Origin: Acidimicrobiia bacterium
GTDB lineage: Bacteria; Actinomycetota; Acidimicrobiia; IMCC26256; PALSA-555
Assembly (NCBI GenBank): GCA_022865365.1
Contig: JALHSW010000062.1
Span: 1 to 17,518, forward strand
Direction: 5' to 3'
DNA: 17,518 nucleotides
Shown: piece by piece, positions 7,489 through 14,268 of the stretch
Position numbering within the stretch: position 1 is the stretch's first letter
How the letters are laid out: the number at the start of each line of letters is the position of its first letter
Notes under the pieces: generated by a model
Database searches by the model: none
Seen by the model: the letters and a program-made list of their open reading frames with translations, nothing else
Told to the model about the DNA's origin: nothing
Made by a program: the position numbers and the translations under genes

Positions 7489-8304
7489 GTGCCGCCCGTC
7501 CCCGCCACCGTCGTCTCGCGAGCCTTCGGCTGGCTCCGCGAGCTGCAACGCCGGTACAACGCGATCGGTGGGCCGACGCTTGCCGGCGGCGTCACCCTCT
7601 ACGGGTTCCTGGCGCTGTTCGCCCTGCTCGTGCTCGGCGTCGCCATCCTCGGCTTCCTCTCGGCCGACAACAGCCACCTTGCCCACGACATCACAGCCGA
7701 GCTCGGGCTCACGGGACAGGCAGCCCGCATCATCACAGACTCGGTCGACGCGGCCCAGAAGAGCCGCAGCCTCGCCACGGTGGTCGGCGTGGTGGGCATC
7801 CTGTGGCTCGGAACGAGCTTCGCGGTCGTCGTCGCGAACGCGTTCGACGCCGCGTGGCGCGTGCCCGGGCGCGGCCTACGCGATCGCGCATGGGGGTTCG
7901 TGTGGCTTCTCGGCGCCGCGGTCCTGCTGGGTGCAGCCGGCCTCGCGACCGCAGCCTGGGATCTTCTCCCCACCGCGTTCGCGCCGTTGGTCGCGGCGAT
8001 CACCCTGGCCACGAACGCGGTGCTCTGGATGTGGACGTCGTGGATCCTGCCCAACCGCGACGTGGCCTGGCGGATCCTCGTGCTCCCCGCCATGCTCGCC
8101 GCTGTCGCGTTCGAGGTGCTGAAGGTGGCGGGCGCGTACATCGTCCCCCACTACGTCGAGCGGTCATCCGAGCTCTACGGCGCGATCGGCGTGGTCTTCG
8201 CGATCCTGCTGTGGTTGCTCGTCCTGGGGCGCGTCGTCGTGTACATCGCGGTCATCGAGGCGTGGCGAGCCGACCGCTCGGAACCAACGACCATCCTCGA
8301 GTAG
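7489..8304 (+). CDS. YihY/BrkB-family inner membrane protein
   Basis: This 271-residue membrane protein belongs to the YihY/BrkB (formerly 'RNase BN-like') family, whose biochemical role is not established. About six hydrophobic segments are visible, the first two as LAGGVTLYGFLALFALLVLG and VVGVVGILWLGTSF, followed by VANAFDAAWRVPGRG, a loop typical of the family, and the late LYGAIGVVFAILLWLLVLGRVVVYIAVIEAWR, also typical. The family's usual 'aaslaYftlfSlfPll' start is here GGVTLYGFLALFALLVL. The GTG start has no ribosome binding site but sits one base after the stop of a 22-codon leader frame. It is followed by a 139-bp gap with an inverted repeat before the VOC gene. Confidence 0.85.
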   Translation: MPPVPATVVSRAFGWLRELQRRYNAIGGPTLAGGVTLYGFLALFALLVLGVAILGFLSADNSHLAHDITAELGLTGQAARIITDSVDAAQKSRSLATVVGVVGILWLGTSFAVVVANAFDAAWRVPGRGLRDRAWGFVWLLGAAVLLGAAGLATAAWDLLPTAFAPLVAAITLATNAVLWMWTSWILPNRDVAWRILVLPAMLAAVAFEVLKVAGAYIVPHYVERSSELYGAIGVVFAILLWLLVLGRVVVYIAVIEAWRADRSEPTTILE

Positions 8305-8362
8305 CCAGGTCGGCTCAGGGCTCAAGGCGCGTGTTCGCCCGGGAACCATCGGGGGCGGCACT

Positions 8363-8400
8363 CGAGGCGGCCGTGGAGAGCGGTCTCGAACGCCGCCTCG
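8363..8400 (+). repeat. 9-bp inverted repeat with nested stem between brkB-like and VOC genes
   Basis: CGAGGCGGC (8363-8371) and GCCGCCTCG (8392-8400) are exact reverse complements around a 20-nt loop. The loop can itself pair GAGA (8376-8379) with TCTC (8384-8387). It begins 59 nt after the BrkB-type stop and ends 44 nt before the VOC start. It may be an intrinsic-type stop without a T-run or a folded leader. Candidate -10 TACCGT lies just after it at 8409-8414. Confidence 0.35.
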
Positions 8401-8443
8401 GTGCGAAGTACCGTTCAACCGCCTGAAGAGAGGAGCCCGACCG

Positions 8444-8980
8444 ATGGCCTTCCACCACGTCGCGATCGCAACCCGAGATCTGGACGCCACCCACCGCTTC
8501 TACACCGAGGTGATGGGGTTCGAGCTCGTGAAGGTCGAGGCCGCGCCGGCGCCCGAGGGCGGCTGGGCCCGCCACCTGTTCTACGACACCCGCGGCGGCC
8601 AGTGCCTGGCGGTGTGGGACGTGCACGACGACCCGGCGATCCCGGACGACTTCGATCCGTCGATCAGCCGCGGCCTCGGCCTGCCGAGCTGGACGAACCA
8701 CCTCGCGTTCGACGCCCCCGACCTCACGGCCCTCGACGCGTTTCAGCAGCGGTGGCTGGATCACGGGTACGCCGTGCTCCGCATCGACCACGGTTGGTGC
8801 ACGTCGATCTACCTCGACGACCCGAATGGCATCGCCGTCGAGTTCTGCTGCACGACTCGCGCCTTCACCGACGAAGATCGGCACGAGGCCGACGAGCGAC
8901 GACGCGCAGCACAGCCGATGCTGCACGAGCCGCCGGTCGCCGAGGTCATCGAAGCGCCGAAGCCGGCGTCCGTGGTCTGA
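8444..8980 (+). CDS. VOC/glyoxalase-fold protein, possible metal-dependent lyase or dioxygenase
   Basis: This 178-residue cytoplasmic protein has the vicinal oxygen chelate fold: two beta-alpha-beta-beta-beta modules, the first at about 3-62 (FHHVAIATRDLDATHRFYTEVMGFELVKV) and the second at about 83-136 (TNHLAFDAPDLTALDAFQQRWLDHG...SIYLDDPNGIAVEFC). Likely metal ligands are H4 or H5, H86 and E133, the usual positions in VOC enzymes. The Glu/Asp-rich tail after residue 140 lies outside the fold. The reaction cannot be assigned; glyoxalase I, methylmalonyl-CoA epimerase and extradiol dioxygenase all use this fold. It has its own ribosome binding site (GAGAGGAG at about 8428-8435, 8 nt before ATG) and is followed by a hairpin. 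Confidence 0.85.
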   Translation: MAFHHVAIATRDLDATHRFYTEVMGFELVKVEAAPAPEGGWARHLFYDTRGGQCLAVWDVHDDPAIPDDFDPSISRGLGLPSWTNHLAFDAPDLTALDAFQQRWLDHGYAVLRIDHGWCTSIYLDDPNGIAVEFCCTTRAFTDEDRHEADERRRAAQPMLHEPPVAEVIEAPKPASVV

Positions 8981-8988
8981 CGCGCGCC

Positions 8989-9014
8989 GAGGGCCCGGCC
9001 GGAGCCGGACCCTC
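8989..9014 (+). terminator. hairpin after the VOC gene, candidate terminator
   Basis: GAGGG (8989-8993) pairs with CCCTC (9010-9014), and CCGG (8995-8998) with CCGG (9005-9008), with one mismatch and a six-base loop. It starts eight bases after the VOC stop codon. The position and stability suit a transcript end; the lack of a T-run is common in high-GC genomes. Confidence 0.45.
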
Positions 9015-9080
9015 GTCTACACGTCGAGCGTCGGGATCTTCACCATCGCCCGCTGCTGTGAGGAGAGTGTGGGGCCGAGA

Positions 9081-9120
9081 TCCGGGTCGACCCATCTGTC
9101 GACCCGATTGTCGACCCGGA
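9081..9120. repeat. 11-bp inverted repeat containing three 12-bp-spaced GTCGACCC copies
   Basis: TCCGGGTCGAC (9081-9091) and GTCGACCCGGA (9110-9120) are perfect reverse complements with an 18-nt loop. GTCGACCC also occurs three times at exact 12-bp spacing (9086, 9098, 9110), each containing the palindrome GTCGAC. The element lies between the convergent VOC and desaturase genes, 20 nt beyond the desaturase stop. It could end desaturase transcription or be a tandem protein-binding site. Confidence 0.6.
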
Positions 9121-9139
9121 CGCCGAAGCAGACGTCGGA

Positions 9140-10255
9140 TCAGGCGGCTTCGAGACCGGCTGCCACGCGGCCCGGCTCGTCGCGGAACCGGTACCACGTC
9201 TTGGCCCGGTAGTCGTAGAGCTGGCAGGTCTTGAAGATCTGCCGCACGTCCGACCACGTGAAGCGGTACTCGAGCATGTGGTCGCCGACGACGGGTTGGA
9301 GATCGGCCGCGGCGCGCTGGAGCCGGTAGAAGGGGATCTTCGTGTCCACGTGGTGCGGCGTGTGCACGAGGATGCCGTGCGTCAGCGTCTCGAACACCTT
9401 CGGCGTACGCACGATGGTGCTGCATGCCACCTGACCGATCGACGCGCACCACTCGTCGCGCTGGTCGAAGAACGGCAGGCTCGGGTGCGTGTGGTGCAGG
9501 TACACCGCGAAGGCGAGGAGGTAGGTGAAGACCACCCACGGCACCACGACCGCGGCGATCACCCCGCCGATGCCGCCGGCGAAGAGGAAGGCGAGCACCG
9601 AGGCCACGACGACGTACGCGAGGGTGACGAGACGTGACCGCGTGAAGTGGTTGCGCTTGCGCACGTCCTTCGGTGGGCGGAACGTGACCATGGCCGGCCA
9701 CCACACCCGCAGCACGTAGTGCACCGCGCAACCGGGGAGACTGCGCTCCACGCGGTACACGAACCGCGACCACCGCGAGGAGGCCTGGTACTGCTCGGGG
9801 CTCTTCGGCGCCCAGATCCAGTCGATCATCGTGAACGACGTGAACCCGTGGTGCGCCTTGTTGTGGCCGTAGATCCACAGTCGATACATGTTGATCGACG
9901 GCAGCATCGCGATCGATCCGAGCACCTCGGCCGTGCCGGTGAACCCGAAGAGCGCGCCGTGGGCCGCGTCGTGCGCCCAGACGAAGAGCAGCGCGACTGC
10001 AACACCGAGGAGCACACCGAGCAGGAGCTTGAGCAGGATGCCGGGGACCACGTACACGCCCGCGAGGAGCACCGCGTACAGCGCGACGTCGAAGGCCAGC
10101 CACCCGAACGCCTTGGCGTTCGATCGCTCATAGACTTCCGGGGAGAAGGCCGCCCGGACGGTGCCGAGCTTCACCTTCCGCATCTCGGCGTAGCCCGGGT
10201 CGACCGGCACACCGGAGGCGGGAACGGGAGCGGGCGGGGCGTCGAGCAAGGCCAC
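9140..10255 (-). CDS. membrane fatty acid desaturase
   Basis: This 371-residue membrane di-iron desaturase inserts double bonds into acyl chains, either lipid- or CoA-bound. All three histidine boxes are present: HDAAH (residues 95-99), HNKAHH (131-136) and HTPHH (298-302), plus an extra LHHTH (253-257). Four membrane segments surround them (about 50-92 and 207-250). This matches the FA_desaturase superfamily closer to DesA/delta-12 types than to soluble acyl-ACP desaturases. The start is GTG at 10253-10255 with no clear ribosome binding site, but a TAGGCT -10 box six bases upstream supports leaderless translation. A 20-bp palindrome overlaps that box. It is divergent from an acyl-CoA dehydrogenase, so desaturation and degradation may share regulation. 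Regiospecificity and electron donor are not readable. Confidence 0.9.
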   Translation of the reverse strand: MALLDAPPAPVPASGVPVDPGYAEMRKVKLGTVRAAFSPEVYERSNAKAFGWLAFDVALYAVLLAGVYVVPGILLKLLLGVLLGVAVALLFVWAHDAAHGALFGFTGTAEVLGSIAMLPSINMYRLWIYGHNKAHHGFTSFTMIDWIWAPKSPEQYQASSRWSRFVYRVERSLPGCAVHYVLRVWWPAMVTFRPPKDVRKRNHFTRSRLVTLAYVVVASVLAFLFAGGIGGVIAAVVVPWVVFTYLLAFAVYLHHTHPSLPFFDQRDEWCASIGQVACSTIVRTPKVFETLTHGILVHTPHHVDTKIPFYRLQRAAADLQPVVGDHMLEYRFTWSDVRQIFKTCQLYDYRAKTWYRFRDEPGRVAAGLEAA

Positions 10256-10261
10256 GCGCGA

Positions 10262-10267
10262 AGCCTA
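10262..10267 (-). promoter_or_regulatory. candidate -10 box (TAGGCT on the minus strand) for the desaturase
   Basis: Read on the minus strand, TAGGCT is followed by six bases and the GTG start at 10255, the spacing expected for a leaderless transcript. Its first four bases are part of the palindrome at 10264-10283, so a bound repressor would cover the promoter. Confidence 0.45.
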
Positions 10268-10283
10268 CCGACTGGTCGGTAGG
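10264..10283. promoter_or_regulatory. 20-bp palindromic operator upstream of the desaturase
   Basis: CCTACCGAC (10264-10272) and GTCGGTAGG (10275-10283) are perfect reverse complements around a central TG. The size and symmetry resemble operators of TetR/AcrR-type dimers, many of which control fatty-acid genes. It begins nine bases before the desaturase start and overlaps its predicted -10 box. The divergent acyl-CoA dehydrogenase starts 113 bases away. No TetR-type gene is in the window, so the regulator would be encoded elsewhere. Confidence 0.65.
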
Positions 10284-10355
10284 TCGGCGAGTCAGGACGG
10301 GAAGTCGTTCAAGGGAGCCACCCTCGCCCCGGGGGGCTGTCCGAGGCCCGGGCAC

Positions 10356-10361
10356 TAGGGT
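10356..10361 (+). promoter_or_regulatory. candidate -10 box (TAGGGT) for the acyl-CoA dehydrogenase
   Basis: TAGGGT fits TANNNT and would start transcription near 10368, leaving a leader of about 28 nt that contains the GGAGG ribosome binding site at 10385-10389. No clear -35 is seen. Confidence 0.3.
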
Positions 10362-10395
10362 TCGCGGCGCATCGACCCCCCGCCGGAGGCTTCGC

Positions 10396-11613
10396 ATGGA
10401 CTTCGCCCTGAGCGCTCGCGCCGAAGACGCCCGCGCGCAGCTCCGCGACTTCATCGAGACGGTCGTGGAACCCGCGACGCCCCGCTACTTCGAGGAGGTC
10501 GCGGAGTCCGGCGACCCCCACTTCCACCCGCCGGTCATGGAGGAGCTGAAGGGCCAGGCCCGCGCGAGGAGCCTCTGGAACCTCTTCCTCCCCGACACCG
10601 AGCTCGGCGCCGGTCTGACCAACGTCGACTACGCGCCGCTGTGCGAGCTGATGGGCCGGAACCACCTCGCGGCCGAGGCCACCAACTGCTCCGCACCCGA
10701 CACCGGGAACATGGAGCTGCTGCACCAGTTCGCCACGCCGCTTCAACGCGAGCAGTTCCTGCAGCCGCTGCTCGAAGGCGAGACGCGCTCGTGCTTCGCG
10801 ATGACCGAGCCCTGGGTCGCGAGCAGCGACGCCACCAACATCTCGAGTCGCATCGAGCGCGACGGCGACCACTACGTGATCAACGCGCACAAGTGGTGGA
10901 CGAGCGGAGCGGCGTCAGCGCGGTGCAGCTTCGCGATCCTCATGGGAGTCTCGGACCCCGACGCCGACCCACATCGTCGGCACTCGATGATCATCGTGCC
11001 GTTCGACACGCCCGGTTTCCGCGTCGTGCGAACACTCCCGGTCTTCGGGCACGACGCCGGCGGCGGTCACTGCGAGACACTGTTCGAGAACGTCCGGGTG
11101 CCGGCCGAGTACCTGCTCGGCGAGGAGGGCGGTGGGTTCGCACTCGCGCAGGCCCGCCTCGGACCGGGACGCATCCATCACTGCATGCGAGCCATCGGTG
11201 CCGCCGAGCGGGCGCTGGAGCTCATGTGCGCGCGCGCCCAGCAGCGAGTCGCGTTCGGGAAGCCGCTCGCCGACCAGGGCGTCGTGCAGCACACCGGGGC
11301 CGAGAGCCGCATCGAGATCGAGCAGGCGCGCCTGCTCACGATGAAGGCCGCCTGGCTCATGGACACGGTCGGCGCCAAGGGTGCCCGCTTCGAGATCGCG
11401 GCCATCAAGGTCGTCGCGGCGCGGGTCGCCGCGTCAGTGATCGACCGTGCGATCCAGCTCTTCGGTGGTGCCGGGGTCTCGGACGACTGGCCGCTCGCGC
11501 AGATGTGGATGTACGTGCGCACCGTCCGCCTGGTCGACGGTCCCGACGACGTGCATCTCATGCAGATCGCCCGCCGCGAGCTCCGCAAGTACGAAGCCTT
11601 CCGCGGCGCGTGA
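10396..11613 (+). CDS. acyl-CoA dehydrogenase, ACAD10/11-like
   Basis: This 405-residue FAD flavoenzyme should catalyse alpha,beta-dehydrogenation of an acyl-CoA. The N-terminal helical domain (1-130) is followed by CFAMTEPWVASSDATNIS (133-150), a beta domain with HKWWTSGA (165-172) and a C-terminal helical domain with RVAFGKPLADQGVVQHT and LFGGAGVSDDWPLA (355-368). The TEP-x-VASSDATN wording and the DGPDDVHLMQIARRELRKY end are typical of the ACAD10/11 branch rather than short- or medium-chain enzymes. At the position where most family members carry the catalytic Glu (the YEGT segment) it reads VDGPD, so D381 may be the base. The ATG has a ribosome binding site GGAGG six bases upstream. A luciferase-like oxidoreductase follows after 67 nt. 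Confidence 0.9.
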   Translation: MDFALSARAEDARAQLRDFIETVVEPATPRYFEEVAESGDPHFHPPVMEELKGQARARSLWNLFLPDTELGAGLTNVDYAPLCELMGRNHLAAEATNCSAPDTGNMELLHQFATPLQREQFLQPLLEGETRSCFAMTEPWVASSDATNISSRIERDGDHYVINAHKWWTSGAASARCSFAILMGVSDPDADPHRRHSMIIVPFDTPGFRVVRTLPVFGHDAGGGHCETLFENVRVPAEYLLGEEGGGFALAQARLGPGRIHHCMRAIGAAERALELMCARAQQRVAFGKPLADQGVVQHTGAESRIEIEQARLLTMKAAWLMDTVGAKGARFEIAAIKVVAARVAASVIDRAIQLFGGAGVSDDWPLAQMWMYVRTVRLVDGPDDVHLMQIARRELRKYEAFRGA

Positions 11614-11618
11614 ACAAA

Positions 11619-11675
11619 CCCCTTGTGTGTGCACTCGTCGGTGCCATGACCCCGGTCAGTGCACACACAATGGGG
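11619..11675. repeat. long inverted repeat (13 bp perfect plus 4 bp) before the luciferase-like gene
   Basis: TTGTGTGTGCACT (11623-11635) and AGTGCACACACAA (11658-11670) are perfect reverse complements. Beyond them CCCC (11619-11622) pairs with GGGG (11672-11675) after one bulged T. The loop is 22 nt. The element fills most of the 67-nt gap between the acyl-CoA dehydrogenase stop and the next start. It is the longest perfect inverted repeat I found here. Either a regulatory operator with two half-sites or an mRNA hairpin separating the two genes would fit. Confidence 0.65.
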
Positions 11676-11680
11676 GAGAG

Positions 11681-12586
11681 GTGAAGGTTCGGATCGGGCT
11701 GGGGCTCGGCGTCGGGGGGTTGCGTGACGACGGGCAGTTCGGGGCGCTCGTGGACGCACTCGAAGGTCACGGCTTCGACTCGCTCTGGCTGTCGGAGCGT
11801 GTCATGGGCGATGCCCCCGATCCGCTCGTCGGTCTCGCGTTCGCCGCGGGCCGCACCCAGCGCATCAAGCTCGGTACGAGCGTGCAGGTGCTTCCCGGCC
11901 GCAACCCCGCACTGCTCGCGAAGGCCTGGGCCAGCCTCGACCGCCTCTCGAGCGGACGTGCGCTCCCGGCGTTCGGTCTCGGCAACCCGGTCGCGGCCGA
12001 GCACCAGGCATTCGCGGTGACCCGCGAGGACCGAGCACCGATCTTCGACGAAGCACTCCCGTTGATCCGCCGCCTCTGGGCCGAGGACCGGGTCGATCAC
12101 GACGGCCCGCACTTCTCGTACCAGGCGCTCTCGGTCCGGCCCAAGCCGACCCAGGCACGCATGGACGTGTGGCTCGGGGGGCGGGCCAAGTCCGAGCTGC
12201 GCCGCTGCGGACGTCTCGGCGACGGGTGGCTCGCCAGCTTCCTGACGCCCACCGAGTGCGAGGAGAAGCGCCCGATCATCGAGGAGGCCGCGGCCACCGC
12301 CGATCGCACGCTCGACCCCGAGCACTACGGCGCGATGGTGCTCTACGCACGCGCTGAGATCCCCGACGAGCTCCGCACCCGCCTCGGCGCACTGCGCCCG
12401 GAAGCCGACCCTGCCGAGCTGGTGGCCGTCGGCCCTGACGCGCTGCGGACTCGGCTGGCCGCCTACGCTGCGGTCGATTTCTCGAAGCTCGTCGTCGTGC
12501 CCCTCGCAGAACCGGCCCCCGACGAGGGCGGCTGGGACGCGGAGCTCACTGGCCTCGCCGACGCCGTGCTCGACCTCCAGACCTGA
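11681..12586 (+). CDS. luciferase-like oxidoreductase, probably F420-dependent
   Basis: This protein of about 301 residues is of the luciferase-like monooxygenase (LLM) TIM-barrel family. In actinobacteria such proteins usually use coenzyme F420; flavin use is the alternative. Landmarks are the short N-terminal strand VKVRIGLGLGVGG, GFDSLWLSERVMGDAPDPLVGLAFAAGRTQRIKLGTSV, LPGRNPALLAKAWASLDRLSSGRALPAFGLGNP, and the later QARMDVWLGGRAKSELRRCGRLGDGWLASFLTP. The start is GTG at 11681, chosen because the family begins with this strand. GGGGGAG just upstream is too close (2-3 nt) for a normal ribosome binding site. Upstream in-frame codons run through the inverted repeat and do not look like protein. 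The substrate is unknown; its place after an acyl-CoA dehydrogenase is suggestive only. Confidence 0.85.
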   Translation: MKVRIGLGLGVGGLRDDGQFGALVDALEGHGFDSLWLSERVMGDAPDPLVGLAFAAGRTQRIKLGTSVQVLPGRNPALLAKAWASLDRLSSGRALPAFGLGNPVAAEHQAFAVTREDRAPIFDEALPLIRRLWAEDRVDHDGPHFSYQALSVRPKPTQARMDVWLGGRAKSELRRCGRLGDGWLASFLTPTECEEKRPIIEEAAATADRTLDPEHYGAMVLYARAEIPDELRTRLGALRPEADPAELVAVGPDALRTRLAAYAAVDFSKLVVVPLAEPAPDEGGWDAELTGLADAVLDLQT

Positions 12587-12587
12587 A

Positions 12588-12610
12588 TCCGGGCAGGGCT
12601 GTATCCCGGA
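12588..12610. terminator. short hairpin between convergent genes
   Basis: TCCGGG (12588-12593) and CCCGGA (12605-12610) pair around an 11-nt loop and fill the 24-bp gap between the stops of the luciferase-like gene (+) and the DMT transporter gene (-). A bidirectional transcript end is plausible, without a T-run on either strand. Confidence 0.35.
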
Positions 12611-13504
12611 CTACTCGAGCGCAGGGAGCTGCTCGAGCTCGTCGAGCTCGTGGGTCACCAACGGCGATCTCGCCAGGCTCAACGTCGCGACGATCATCAC
12701 CACCACCGCCGCGCCGGTCGCGACGAGCGCGAGCGGCTGCGTCGCACCGATCGCTTCGCCGAAGAGCGTGATACCGATCACGGAACCGACGACCGGGTCG
12801 GTGATCGCCATCGCCGGCAACGACGCCGCGAGGTGGCCCGCCTGGAACGCGCTCTGGTTGAGCAAGAACCCGATCACCCCCGCACCGACGAGCACGTACG
12901 GCTGCCAGTGCGCGAACGTCCCCCACCCGTCGTGACCAAGGAGGTCGAGGGTCGACTTGGTCAGCGCGGCCGTCAGCCCGTACACGCACCCAGCCGCGAA
13001 CGCGAGCAGCAACGCCCGACGACCCGGCGACGCACCACGCGCCGCGAGGACCGCGAGCGTGATGGGCACGGCGAGCCCGACGGCAGTCAGCACCCACGCG
13101 AGCAGTGAGGCCTGCGACCGTCCCCCACCGGGATCACCGACGGTCACGAACACCGCGAGCCCCCCGACCAGGGCGATGGCCGGGACCCACTCGCGCCGGG
13201 TCACCTTCCCGGTGTTCCCGATGGTCGCGAGCGGGAGCGCCCAGAGCAGCCCGGTGACCAGCAACGGCTGCACGATGATGATCGACCCGAGCGCGAGCGA
13301 GGCGGCCTCGAGGAAGTACGCGCCGCCGTCGACCGCGGTCCCGATCAGCCACATCGGTCGCTTGACGAGGGCAACGAGCAGCCCCGGCCGCAACGACAGC
13401 TCGGGTGGTGCTTCGGATGCGGCGCGCTGCTGGAGCACCGACGCGAGCGCGTAGGTGAACCCGGCCGCGATGGCGAGAACGATCGCGATCGAGGTGTCGG
13501 ACAC
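12611..13504 (-). CDS. DMT-superfamily transporter
   Basis: This 297-residue integral membrane protein has about nine or ten hydrophobic segments in two similar halves, as in drug/metabolite (EamA- or NIPA-like) transporters. The first half begins AIVLAIAAGFTYALASVLQQRAASEAP and contains YFLEAASLALGSIIIVQPLL. The second contains GCVYGLTAALTKSTLDLL and AFQAGHLAASLPAMAITDPVVGSVIGITLFGE, the repeat-helix pair typical of the superfamily. The C-terminal tail (LVTHELDELEQLPALE) is acidic and cytoplasmic. The substrate is unknown. The GTG start has an AGGA ribosome binding site six bases upstream and lies 12 nt after the deacetylase stop, so it is likely the last gene of the glycosyltransferase operon. 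A role in exporting or flipping a glycolipid is inference only. Confidence 0.8.
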   Translation of the reverse strand: MSDTSIAIVLAIAAGFTYALASVLQQRAASEAPPELSLRPGLLVALVKRPMWLIGTAVDGGAYFLEAASLALGSIIIVQPLLVTGLLWALPLATIGNTGKVTRREWVPAIALVGGLAVFVTVGDPGGGRSQASLLAWVLTAVGLAVPITLAVLAARGASPGRRALLLAFAAGCVYGLTAALTKSTLDLLGHDGWGTFAHWQPYVLVGAGVIGFLLNQSAFQAGHLAASLPAMAITDPVVGSVIGITLFGEAIGATQPLALVATGAAVVVMIVATLSLARSPLVTHELDELEQLPALE

Positions 13505-13516
13505 TGCCGATCCTGC

Positions 13517-14239
13517 TCAGTCGGCGCGCAGCGTCATCGCGCCGCGACGAATGCCGTGCTCGCCGACCGTCCCGACCTGCAGCCCACGCGTCACGAACGC
13601 CTCGGCCAGGAGCGGGAGGGCACCGACCGTGTTCCGCCATGATCCCGGATACGACTCGCTGTCAGTGTCGTGCAGCAGCACGGTGCCACCGTTGACGTAG
13701 CGTCGCAGCACGTCGTCGGTGATCGAGGCGGGCGTCGCTTCCTTGCGCCAGTCGCGTCCCCATGATGTCCACAGCACCGTCGAGAGCCCGGCCCGCCGAG
13801 CCCCACGGAGCGCGCCGTACGACAGGACCCCGAACGGCGGGCGGAACCACCTGGGCTCGACCCCACTGCAGTCGGCGATCGCGTCGCGACCGCGGCGGAT
13901 GTCGTCGGCCGCGGAGCCGGGCATCCGTCGGAGCATGTTCCGATGCTCGTCACCGTGCACCCCGATCTCGTGGCCGGCGGCCGCGACCTCGGCGACGAGC
14001 GCACGCGCCTCACGCACCCGGCTACCGAGCATGAAGAACGTCGCCTTCCATCCGAGACCTTCGAGCACTTCGAGGAAGGCCGGAGTGGTCGCAGTATCCG
14101 GGCCGTCGTCGAAGGTGAGGGCGACGTGATCCGGTCGCCCTCGGCCGACGAGAGCCGGGGTGAAGCGGATCCCGAACGGCGAGACGCCGGCCAGCGCGGG
14201 CGCGGCATGGACCGCAGCAGCGGCTCCGGCCAACCCCAC
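13517..14239 (-). CDS. polysaccharide deacetylase (NodB/CE4 family), exported
   Basis: This enzyme should remove N- or O-acetyl groups from an envelope glycan or glycolipid. All NodB motifs are intact: TFDDGPD (residues 42-48, D44/D45), HGDEH (95-99, metal-binding H95 and H99), RPPFG (133-137), WTSWGRDW (157-164) and VLLHDTD (187-193). With the GTG at 14237-14239 it has 240 residues and a short Ala-rich leader (GLAGAAAAVHAAPALAG) that works poorly as a signal peptide because it has no basic residue. A CTG at 14272 would add 11 residues (MSAVAVAGATA), lengthen the hydrophobic segment and overlap the upstream stop as CTGA. It follows the glycosyltransferase by at most 29 nt and is followed by the transporter after 12 nt, so the three are probably one operon. 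Confidence 0.88.
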   Translation of the reverse strand: MGLAGAAAAVHAAPALAGVSPFGIRFTPALVGRGRPDHVALTFDDGPDTATTPAFLEVLEGLGWKATFFMLGSRVREARALVAEVAAAGHEIGVHGDEHRNMLRRMPGSAADDIRRGRDAIADCSGVEPRWFRPPFGVLSYGALRGARRAGLSTVLWTSWGRDWRKEATPASITDDVLRRYVNGGTVLLHDTDSESYPGSWRNTVGALPLLAEAFVTRGLQVGTVGEHGIRRGAMTLRAD

Positions 14240-14268
14240 CGCCGTGGCCCCGGCGACGGCGACGGCGC

